Source of the DNA: Phallusia mammillata
Lineage: Eukaryota > Chordata > Ascidiacea > Phlebobranchia > Ascidiidae
Length of the DNA: 64,000 bases
Direction of reading: 5' to 3'
Assembly: GCA_003260075.1 (NCBI GenBank)
Contig: QLIY01000224.1
Location: 1 to 64,000 of the forward strand
Shown here: piece by piece, positions 24,401-34,300 of the stretch
Numbering within the stretch: the first letter of the stretch is position 1
Layout of the letters: the number at the start of each line of letters is the position of its first letter
Translations under genes and position numbers: made by a program
Notes under the pieces: generated by a model
What the model saw: only the letters and a program-made list of their open reading frames with translations
What the model was told of the DNA's origin: nothing
Database searches by the model: none

Positions 24401-27400
24401 TCCACAATACGCCTGGAGATTAAGATCTGATAGTTTGTATCTTTTAAAGAACTTTTTATTTGCACAAAGTGTTCATGTGCCCTTAGGGCTGATTTTACAA
24501 AATCTGTAAGTTAGAAGTTCTGTTTTAAATGCATAGTGCTACTAGAAAATGCATTTGATTCCACCGCATACCTATTTTACAGCATTTCACAAACCTAAAA
24601 CAAACATGACAATAGATTGGATGATATAGGAATTTACTTCAAACACATTAAACCCTATTCATACAATCACGTTGAATACAGATAAGTTTACCATATCTGA
24701 TCTACACTAAAAACAATACAATTGTCAAGATAAAGTAGTGCACACATTGAATATGATTACCTAGAATCTAGATCAAAATAATGAAAACATAGCAATTTGC
24801 TTTCAATATTAGTATTGTCAAAGATATGATAGCTTTGTATTCAAGGGTGTTTTATGAAAAATCAAAGAGTTTAAGGCACCAAAGTGATCCGAGAATGTGA
24901 CTTGTCTTTTTACCTGTAATTAATTCTTTCATTTCTTGGTCCTCGGTGTTTCTAAGAACATGAGCGAGTGATGAAATTCCTCCACAACTACGAACAACTA
25001 ATTTGGCCTCATCATTGTTTCGACCATACACCATGTTACGTAACGCACCACATGCATTTCTTTGCACCTGTTACAAAGAGTATTTAGATTTGTTTTACTC
25101 GGTTGTTTAACTCATAACATAGAAGTAATTCAAGCTAAATTGAACTATGTAACTATACACTTATTCAAAATGCAAAATAACAACTTACAAAGCTGATTGA
25201 AAATGTTTTTAGTTGGTTTTGAAACAGTAAAATACTTGTTATATGTGTTACAGGAAAAGCATTAAATTAATTGTTCTAATGGCATTACAGTATTTCCGGA
25301 GTTGAGTACAATTACATCCTGAGTTCAACAACAGTATTTTAATGACCTACATTTTATACACAATGTGCAAAACTACATACATCTATAACATGGTGGTGGA
25401 GAAGGTTGACCAGCAAAGGAATGACACCCTTTTTCCTTATTACTGCTTTCATGTGATCATCAGCAAAGGTGACATGTTGAATATAGGCAGCTGCATTTGA
25501 AACCACCTACACAAATATACACAGATAAAAGGTCACAAAAATGTATTGCCAACACCTAAAGAATTTGTCAAAGGTATAATTTACCAAAAAGGTTTTTATA
25601 TCGACAGACCTGTAAACTGTGTAAGTGGAACAAAGAAACCCTGTATAAATGGAATGTTAGTTTTCATCCTACCTGATAATTATGGTGGCGAAGCATTTGG
25701 ATAACTTCATTGATGCTTGGGTCACGTTCAAACGTAAAACTAAAACAACAAAAATTAAAGCAATGATTTGTAAAAGTGATTTAAGCAACCTTGTACATTC
25801 AATCTTAGGGGATCAGAAATATAATCTTTGCAACTTTATAAGGATTGATCCTGGCTTAAACCATTTTTTATCAAAGGCTTTTGAGTCATACAATATGCTA
25901 ATACGATTTCCTCCCATGAGTAAACAACCTTGGTGTCTTTGAACTGTTTTGACTCCCCCAGACAATACAACTTTATTGAATGGTATAAAGACAAAGAGAT
26001 AACAAATAAGAGAATTAGATTAATTTCCTAAAAATAACATGGAGCAGCAAATAAAACAGGCAAACATAAAACTATGTCACATCAATTTTGTGAAAGCCTG
26101 CAACTTTTCCTAAAGTTCAGACACTAATCCAACAAGCTGTAAATCCCTGTAATTTTTCCTGAAACTTCTATTAACAAACAAATACGGACCAACCTGTAAA
26201 TTATGGATTACCTGTCTGGGTTAGCTGGGTCATTGTATAGAATTCCATGCTGATGTGTGGGTGCAACTGCTCTGGGTGAAGCAGAAAGCCGATGTGACTT
26301 GTGCCGATATTCAACAGGCTCATGTGACATATCTACAGGTGTGAAGACTCTATTACCTAAGTAAAACCAATACATTGGGCATGGTATTTTCCTCAGTTTA
26401 GAACACTTTCATATTTATGAATGCATTTGCGAAAGCTAACCTAATTAACTTGTTGATTTAAAAGCATGGAACAAGCTGGTGAAAATTTATGATAAGACTT
26501 TGCCATAACCTTAAAGACATCACTGAGTTTTCAACAAAACCAAATATTTGTTATGGTTTGTTTTTCTGAAGGGGGGGGGGAAACATTTTCAAATTTATGA
26601 ATGCATTTGCAGAAGCTAACCTAATTAACTTGTTGATTTAAAAGCATGGAACTAGCTGGTGAAAATGTATGGTAGGACTTTGCCATACCTTAAAGATATC
26701 TCTGAGTTTTCAACAAAACCAAATATTTGTTATGGTTTGTTTTTCTGAAAATGTTTACAATTCAATCTTTTACACAGAAAATCGTAATACTTTCGGCAGC
26801 ATAAAATAAAAACTTCAAGACAGAAATTTTACAAAACAGCCTAAACAGATCTGTGCACATCAAAAATTTTGTCATTCCTCAAAAAACTGAAAACATATTG
26901 ACAAGCATAACATACACTTTATGCCTCCTAAAGTTAAATAAGCTTCAATATTTTCACTCTAAACAACTAGCCTGTTTTGGGCACCCAATACAAACAATCA
27001 ATGCCCCGACTAAGAAGTCGACTTTTCTATACAGCGAGCCAAGCATTTGCCAGTTCTTTGTACTTGTTCCAAATCAAGCCATTTAACAACTAGATACACC
27101 TTTGTATTGTAATGGTAAACATCAATTAATGCGTCTCAGGTTTCAAGAGATTTTAAAGGCTCATGGGATTAATTAGAAACAGTGCTTTAAGCCACCTACC
27201 TGGAACAGGATCTGATTTTCGAGTGCCATGAAAGCTTTTACTTCTCCCTGGATGAGACTCTGTTGAAATGCGGCGGTCTCGACTTGCCGGGCTGTGAAGG
27301 TTTTCTACAAGATAAAAAATGTGAACATAGCCAATTTCATACCATGTAGTTCCCCTAAATTCCCAGTTGTCTTATGCATTTGTTTATACCAGGGGTGGGC

Positions 27401-29758
27401 AACCTGCAGCCCGCGGGCCAAATGCGGCCCTTAATTAAAGTTTGTGCGGCCCACATTCTAATCATGCTAATTGTATTTGGCCCCAGAGTGAAAAAGGTTG
27501 CACACCCCTGGTTTATACAGACCAATAAATAAACTCTTTTGTAAGTTAAATATATGAATCAGATGGAAAATTGCATCTTAGTACTCCAGTTAAAAGAGCC
27601 TGAATTTTGGACTAAAAACAACAAGTTTAAGAATAACCAATTCATTCTTTTACCATTTGTATAAACTCGGCCACATTTACTAAACAACGACACATAAATT
27701 TATACTTACTATGTGTGTAATCATGCAAGTGTGGGGCACTGTAATGCTTGGATGGAATATGATTTTGAGGTTGCTGTTTATGGTGCACAACAGGAGGGGG
27801 GTGAAACTCTGTTGGTTTTTGCAGTTGAGAATGTCTCCTTGGTGGGGCTGGAGGCTTGGGTTTCGGGGGTGGGGGTCTTGCATACTGTGGTGGTTGGTAG
27901 TTGGGCTGAGAATGTGCTTGTTGTTGGTAGGAATGAGGCTGACTGTGTATAACTTGATAAGAATTACTGCTGTGGCGGTGTGGCTGTGTTCGATTCATAT
28001 TGCCTGCAGGAATTTCCTGATAAATTTGACCTGCACTTTGTGGAGCCACATATGCTGTTGGAATGTTAACATAATAAGCTGTTGGGTGGATGTCCTGGTA
28101 TTGGAACTCTGGATAATTAAATCCTGATGATTGGTAGACTGGGGGAGGTGAGAAGTGTGTTGGAAAGGGAGGTTGATCAAGCACTAAAGACCTGGGTGGG
28201 CTTGCATAGTAGGGTCTTGGGTGGGCCAACACAGGTTTTTGTGGCTGTGGTTCAGCATAAGAGGCTTGTGAGTGCTGACTGTATGGTGCAATCAAAGTTT
28301 GTGATTTAGCCAAATTGTTAGGTGTGCTTCTGTGATGATGCAACTTGACTTGACCATCAGATGTTGGATCTAAAATATACATGTACATATATATACAAAT
28401 ATTGCTAATTTGTAATGGCATCAAAATACTTTGTAACCTTGAGAATTAATTTATTGAAGTCACACATACTGAATGAAGAAAACAATTTTCACAAAATCAC
28501 AGATTTTTGCTTGGAGGAAATTTATAACTGTCCAACCAAAAACGTTAAAACAAATCTTAGTGGTCAATTCATGAAAATTATATCTGTACATACAATGTAA
28601 ATAAACATATCATGTGGACTTCAAATAGGACTCGGTTCAGGTAAACATAAAACCGTCTAAATTTAAAAGGTGAAATGGCAAGTTTTGTTACATGAATGTG
28701 GAACAGAAGCATTCGTGTAGGGCTGATGTTCTGCATGTTCCTGTTCTGGAGCTAAATCCCGTTTGCTTTCTGTATCACTTCCCTCTTTCAGTTCCTCATC
28801 ACCATTTCTGCATGAAGTAGGCATAAAAAAGTTGTCCGAGGTCACATTTAAAACAATAGCACATGTTAATATATGCAATGGACCATTGTAAAACTATATA
28901 GTTGTTACGTTTAAACAGTTGCAACTTGTTTTTTAAATGTTAATGCCTGTTTCTTAAGTCATTTCTAATGATGACTCATGTTTTATTTAAAAACTACAAA
29001 ATTGTTTCACACAACTAGTGTCCTGCTGGCCCTGATCAAAACAAAACAAGTATGAACCAAATTTAAAACAGTTAAAAAAATAGAAATTTAGAAATAGTTT
29101 TGTTTTGCACAAAATAGTTTAATCATATCAGGGAAACTCTGCATTTTTTTATTATATATTCAACACACGGAAATCTTGGTCGTTTAAAAGTATATAACGT
29201 GTTTGGTTTATTACACAATTCTGACCTTGTACTTGGTGTTGAGTGGGCAGGTGGTTCGACCCTGTATTGCTGAAGTTGTCCGGCAACAGTCAAATGTTCC
29301 TCCTCCAATTCCCGTGTTAATCTCTCAAATTGAATTTCCTGTAACATAAGTTGCCAAGTTTAATATTTTTCGTAACGTATATACTTACAATAAACAGTTT
29401 GTTCTTATGTTGTGCTTTAAAAATACATAAATACATTCATTCAATGCTACTAGTTACTAGTAATTAGTAAATTTTACACACAGCACAGAAAGGGAGTGCA
29501 AAAAGTGTTTTAAAATTCTGAAGGTAATAGAATAATTTTAAAGTACAAAGATTTACAAATATTCTTGAAGAGATTTGTCACACTGACCAAACAAGAAAGA
29601 AGTCTTCATACACCAAAGACAAATAATTGCAGACAAACAATTCACCAAATTTCAAAAAATTGGGTTGCAACTTGTACCTGTTCCTTTACTGAAGCAAGAA
29701 TATACTCTGTGTCAGCCTGTCCAGTAAAAGAGTGGTTTGATGTTTTTCCAAAAGACAT
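18498..29758 (-). CDS. CTNND: p120/delta-catenin family armadillo protein (delta-catenin/ARVCF/PKP4-like)
   Basis: Seventeen exons on the minus strand: 29758-29678, 29338-29226, 28807-28692, 28369-27710, 27304-27200, 26332-26212, 25739-25673, 25506-25381, 25067-24914, 24412-24178, 23275-23158, 22247-22068, 21333-21143, 20825-20692, 20571-20334, 19616-19409, 18707-18498. The joined frame gives 1018 residues. Order: N-terminal coiled coil (YILASVKEQ then [15 protein letters not shown], about 20-55); a Pro/Tyr/Gln-rich linker, mostly one exon (104-323); nine-type armadillo domain (about 405-925) with [38 protein letters not shown] and [16 protein letters not shown]; a basic loop [12 protein letters not shown] (678-689); and a C-terminal PDZ ligand DSWV. 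These proteins bind the juxtamembrane part of classical cadherins and tune cadherin stability and Rho GTPases. DSWV is shared with delta-catenin, ARVCF and PKP4 but not p120 itself. Exon 10 also appears at 23999-23765, a probable assembly duplicate. Exon 16 contains an 11-base C run that may be artefactual. Confidence 0.95.
19211..19366. repeat. Direct duplication of about 72 bp around a G11 tract
   Basis: 19211-19283 and 19295-19366 repeat with one substitution (ggttgaag/ggttggag) around G11 at 19284-19294. It lies in the last intron of the delta-catenin gene. Confidence 0.8.
19484..19494. repeat. G11 tract inside delta-catenin exon 16
   Basis: On the coding strand this is a C11 run read as Pro codons between HFALAGA and VASVGSQ. 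The frame stays open through it, but the flanks are not duplicates and the tract resembles the assembly joins elsewhere. Sequence may be missing or extra here. Confidence 0.6.
19722..19978. repeat. Direct duplication of about 123 bp around a G10 tract
   Basis: 19722-19845 and 19856-19978 match with a few substitutions (ctacagtttttatc/ctagggttttttc, cgtgttt/cgtattt). G10 lies at 19846-19855. The right copy continues into the hammerhead-like sequence at 19977. Confidence 0.85.
19977..20016 (+). other. Hammerhead-like core signature
   Basis: It reads CTGATGA (19977-19983), a 21-base spacer, then GAAAC (20005-20009) and gtcgg. This matches the two conserved strands of a hammerhead ribozyme core. 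Pairing of the spacer (GATG with CGTC) gives only a weak stem II with one bulged A next to the core. It may be a decayed or non-cutting relative. Confidence 0.35.
21638..21715 (+). mobile_element. tRNA-derived SINE-like fragment
   Basis: It has an A-box-like stretch (gtagctcaaatggtac) and a B-box-like stretch (gggttcaactccc) about 45 bases apart, followed by gcaagctagat. The same arrangement with closely similar sequence occurs at 33822-33890. No cloverleaf with a paired acceptor stem is seen. Confidence 0.55.
21929..21990 (+). mobile_element. Internal-deletion copy of the 7.7-8.2 kb MITE
   Basis: It reads attgctgtcaggcataatat and then gccagaagagctctataaac, i.e. the left outer part and right inner part of the MITE at 7655-8185 with the middle missing. 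It lies in a delta-catenin intron. Confidence 0.6.
23697..24511. repeat. Direct duplication of about 400 bp containing delta-catenin exon 10
   Basis: 23697-24098 and 24109-24511 are near-identical, separated by G10 at 24099-24108. Both copies carry the complete 235-bp exon 10 with intact splice sites and identical coding sequence. The flanks differ by a few SNPs (for example atcaatcaacg/atcaaccaacg, atctattagt/atctgatagt). An armadillo domain with both copies in series would break the frame (235 is not a multiple of 3), so only one can be used. Confidence 0.9.
26401..26749. repeat. Direct duplication of about 168 bp around a G10 tract
   Basis: 26401-26570 and 26581-26749 repeat with about ten differences, including gcgaaagc/gcagaagc and tgataagac/tggtaggac. 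It lies in a delta-catenin intron. The level of difference fits two haplotypes. Confidence 0.85.
27390..27510. mobile_element. Complete 121-bp hAT-type MITE with 8-bp target duplication
   Basis: The ends are caggggtgggcaacct and its inverted partner (one mismatch) at aggttgcacacccctg. The element is flanked on both sides by the exact 8-base direct repeat GTTTATAC (27382-27389 and 27511-27518), the target-duplication size of the hAT superfamily. It lies in a delta-catenin intron. Confidence 0.9.
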
Positions 29759-31310
29759 TCCTAATCATTATTCCACGCTTTTGTTCTGTCACAAAGCACC
29801 ATACCAACCACACAGGTGGCCAATTACTAAAGCAAAAAGCAGTCTTAAAAGTGTAATAAATTAACTGCACAAAATAAAAAGTTTTACCGTCTTCCGTCTA
29901 TAAACGATAAGGAAACTAAAAAATCGTTGCAAAGCCCCTATCAGTCTGCCAAAATGAACTGTAAGTTTTTAGCTTGTACTAAAATGCCCTGGTAGTGGTA
30001 AATAAATTGACAGCATATTTTACAGGACGTCTCGCAAGATTTGTAAAGTGATCGGTGTAGTAACTCAGCTTTTTCTGTTTGGCATTGCTTGTGCTCAATC
30101 AAGCGATTCGCTGCGCATGGTTGACTTCAGTGTGTTGTTAGAAATGCGACACCCACCACAAATCGCGACACCTGTAAATGCTCTTGTTACTGTTATCCAT
30201 AAGTGTGGTAGGAGATTTACTGACCTAAAACTAGCATTAGTAATATAAAACTGTACTAATTCATGTCTCAGCCGTTCTCGCATTTTTTAAATTAATAATG
30301 ACTGTTTTTTTAATAAGATTTGTACCCTATTGCCTTTTTAAAATGCAGTTCAAATTAAGGTAATTGAAATACACTCAACTCAATTGAATGCTTCAGCACT
30401 ACGCCTATTTTTGTGCCCCTACACCACGCCTCCTAACTCTGCTTATTTGTATTTACTATTTGGCCAATGTTAATATTAGAGATGTACCGAATATTCGGTT
30501 TGCCGAATTTATTCGGCCGAATCGCTCATTTTTGCAAAGATTCGGTTTCGGCCGAATAATTTGTTGCGATCCGGCCGAAACCGAATCTTTTACGAACACA
30601 AATTTGAAGCGTAAAACGTGTCTTTGCTGCTTATTAAGCTCNCTCATAAAATTTCGTTAGACGGTTCTATAGAACCGGTGCGAACCAGCTGAATCTCACC
30701 ACTGGGTACAACCACCGTAGTATGCAACCGTCTGTGCCCGCCATGGTTCGTGCGGTCGGTTGCGATCCTAGAACACAGCACCAAAGCATTGTTTAAATAA
30801 CACGACATTTGACTCGTGTTTCCAAATAGATATCAGACAACTTCAAGCATTTTTTTTATTACAGGAAATACGATTTAGTACAAAAGACAGATGAAAGATA
30901 TGGAAACGACTGTTCAATCTTATGACAACAAAAAGTGCTAATTGTCACGTAGCAACGTACTATTAAGATAAACAATAAGAAAAACAGAACTTCGGTAAGC
31001 CTAGCACAGGCCTATTAATTCCATGGACATCGTATAGTATTAGGCCTATTAAGTATTGGCAGGCTATATTTTTTAACAACAGCCTCGACCACCGGCTACA
31101 TGCAAACTTCACAAAACAATAAATAAAAACGTCAAAGAATACATTGAAACTGTGATGTAGAAACTGAGATAAAAATCATTGAAATATAAACAAAAGCGTG
31201 TACATTCTAAAACATACAAAACAAGATCTCTAACTTTCATCTAATTTTAAACAAAGAAGCAGTGAAAAAGGTAGACTAGAGTCGAAACAAAATCTATCAC
31301 AGTCAAATCC
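29759..31310. other. Spacer between the delta-catenin start and the KLHL24-like stop
   Basis: It holds the catenin promoter side and the KLHL24-like 3' side. No supported gene is present. A repeat with many TTCGGCCGAAT-type palindromes lies at about 30478-30600, and a single N (scaffold or consensus gap) at 30642. The short ORF at 30048-30248 is unsupported. Confidence 0.5.
30478..30600. repeat. Palindrome-rich element with ATTCGGCCGAAT motifs
   Basis: It begins gatgtaccgaatattcggtt and contains several copies of ttcggccgaa and ccgaaaccgaat in both orientations. This resembles the end of a DNA transposon family of the type that starts with GATGCACCGAATATTCGG in many animals. The other end was not found. 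Confidence 0.5.
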
Positions 31311-34300
31311 TTAAAAGTCACCACCCATTCTTCCAAAGCTATAACCTTTAGCGGCCGAAGTTGACTGTTCAGTTGCTTGCGCGCTGCCCTGGCCAAACCG
31401 GTGGATCGTTACGCATCCGTGGTGAAAGGATGGACGGGGCATAACAGCAACCTGCTCCATACTGCCAGTAGCGACGTCGTAGCAGAAGATTGCGTCCGAA
31501 GCTTCAGGGCCTTCACCTTTTCCACCTAAAAAGTTCTTGTTTGTAGGTTTTGCAAAATTTTTATTTATTTCGTTTAGGGCGAAACAAAATATCAAAAAAA
31601 TCATGGAAGGAATAACGTTATTTTGTTCTGTTTCGTTTCCTTTATGAAGCTTTGGTTTATTACATAACAAGCATTTTAAGTCCTGCATAAGCAGTGCACA
31701 TACAGGACAAGTTTTTCAATCAGTTTAAAGCAGTCATCTGTAACCAAAAACGGGAATAAATGTCCTAAATGATTTTTAATACCAGGAGCTGATTTAGTAC
31801 AATATAATGGTTAACTGGGTATTTTATCTTGTTGTCTTTGAGGTTCAACTATAAAGGACTTCAAATAACCAAAAACACATAATATAGGTTTGTTTGCAAA
31901 AATATACCAGTTATGTAAAGTTTTCCTCCGCATACGGTGATGCCGGGGGGGGGGGTTTGTCTTTGAGGTTCAAACTATAAAGGACTTCAAATAACCAAAA
32001 ACACATAATATAGCTTTGTTTGTAAAAATATACCAGTTATGTAAAGTTTTCCTCCGCATACGGTGATGCCGCAATTCTCCAGCTTGTCACCAGTGACAGA
32101 CATAGAGGACCAGGAATTGTTGAGCGGGTCGTAAATGTGCATCATCTTTTCTGTTCCACCTATTGATGAGAATACAATAATGATTAACCGAAAAAGGATA
32201 TTTTTAAACCTGAAACGGAAGCAACAATCGATAATGTATGCCATGCGGATAAAGATTTTTGATCCTATACTAAAACCTGTGTTTTGTAATTGCTACAAAA
32301 ACGTCTTGTACCTGTTTTTTTGTCACTGGATATGTTATTGCCCTTATCGCAATATTTTTGTGTATTGATTTTCACCGCAATGTACATAGTTAAGTCTAAC
32401 GGGATTTTCAGGTACAATTTTGGGTACTTGTGCTTTTTTGAAGTCAACAGCGAAAACACAGCTATAGCGACACGCGCGCCATAATACGTTTTTTGAAATT
32501 ATAATTTAAAACCAAGTCAGAAAAAATGTTGTGCTTATTTCTAACTCTAAGCTAATGTATCATATATTATATACTGTACCATGTAATACATTAAACTAAT
32601 GCCCAGTCAACAATTCACAATCTAGTAACTTTAATTGAAACCCAGGGCGAACCGCTGGATTAAACAGGGTCAAAATTTGAAGGAAACACCTTTAGACTAT
32701 GAATACTATCTATTTTATAATATGGAAAAAACATGTTTGAACAGCTGTTAAATTTATTTCCTGACCAAAGCGGATGTTTTGCAATATGTTTTGGTAGGAA
32801 GAAAAACGTATGAAATATTTCTACAATATGAACTTCAATCTAAATTAAAGCTTCATAAAAATATTTGCAAAAAGAAAAGAAAATAAACCTGCCTCCTAGG
32901 CAAAGAGTTCAATAAGAACCATCAGACTAAGAAGATACACATTTATTTAAAAATCTACACACAAATACAGACCGTAGTGCTGCAAAACCTGTAACTCAGC
33001 ACATAGGAAACTCATACAAAACTTACAAACGTTACACAACAAATTGTCACAAATGTCCTTCTATGACGTCACACTCCATCTACCTAATAATTGAACTCAT
33101 GGTAACTTACAATTTTGCTGCATTTTTCGGTAAATAAGAATTGAAAAACGGACGTGTTTTCATATTCTCTGAAACAATGTTCAGTTTTAACCCTTATTTT
33201 CAGAAATGTGGCGCAGAAAACGGAATTTTTATTCCGATAACCGCAAGAACGCTACAAAAAGAGAGGTAAGAATTGAAACATTGTGTTTAAGTCGGTTATG
33301 TAATATTTTTTGCACAATATTCTCTTTTTGCAGGTATTTTGACTTGGAACTCATGTCTATCTCATCGTTTAAGGTAAAAGGTTGTTTGCTGTTAACTTCA
33401 AAACCTTTACTTAAAACGGGAGAATGCGCAAAGATATCTATAGAGAAGAGACACTTTATTTTTGCATTTTATTTTCCAATCGTTTCTACTTAAGATTAAT
33501 TAAGGAAAAACTTATCTTATGTATCTCCCACAAACAGGCAAAGTGCTATGAGCGTGAGATTAGCAAAAAACGAAAATTGAATTTTCCTGAGCTGCCAAGC
33601 TCTGCTGCAGGTTTGTTTGTTGTATTTAACAATTTACACAGACTTTCTTGCAAACTATTTAACGTCACATTTTGCTTTGCAGGCACCAATGGAAAAAAGT
33701 CCAAAATCTATGCTAAAAATACATCTTCTGCTACGAAGAAAAGCACAAAAGGTAAACGAAAGGATATATTAGGACAAACCTAGCATAATTCACAACCACT
33801 AAATACCAATTAAGATGAAAATCAGTTGGTAGAGCGCGAGTCCCGGAAAGATTCCTGTCGTGGGTTCGAGGGGGGGGGGGGGCTAGATGCTTCTAGCCTA
33901 TTCTTTGCAATATGGTGGTGAATGCTAGTGACCGGTTAATTCGGTATGGCGCCTTCATTGGGCCTGGCATACTGTGACACTAAATATCAAGAGCGTTTTA
34001 GAAATAAACATCCAATTTAAATTCCCTAAAGGTTACTTTGGGTTAAAAGAAAATACTAAAGGTTACTTTTGGTTCTCACAGGTTGCTTTATAGTGGGTCG
34101 AAGTGGCTGCTGGTATTTGCAACAAACCGGAGACTCGCAGTTTATGGTTTTGCACCAAAAAGATGTCGTGCAACTTCAGACTGGAAACCCAGTGAGACCT
34201 GTGGCACCTTATATCCAGTCCACAATTCACGGTAGCGAAGTTGCAGCGTTGTGTAGAAGGATTTCGCTTGCTGGAATTCCTTCAGTACTTCAAGCAGAAT

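Noticed and set aside
27711..28309. Plus-strand ORFs opposite the delta-catenin linker exon
   Set aside because: They are Trp/Val-rich antisense shadows of a Pro/Tyr/Gln-rich coding exon whose minus-strand frame joins correctly at both ends.
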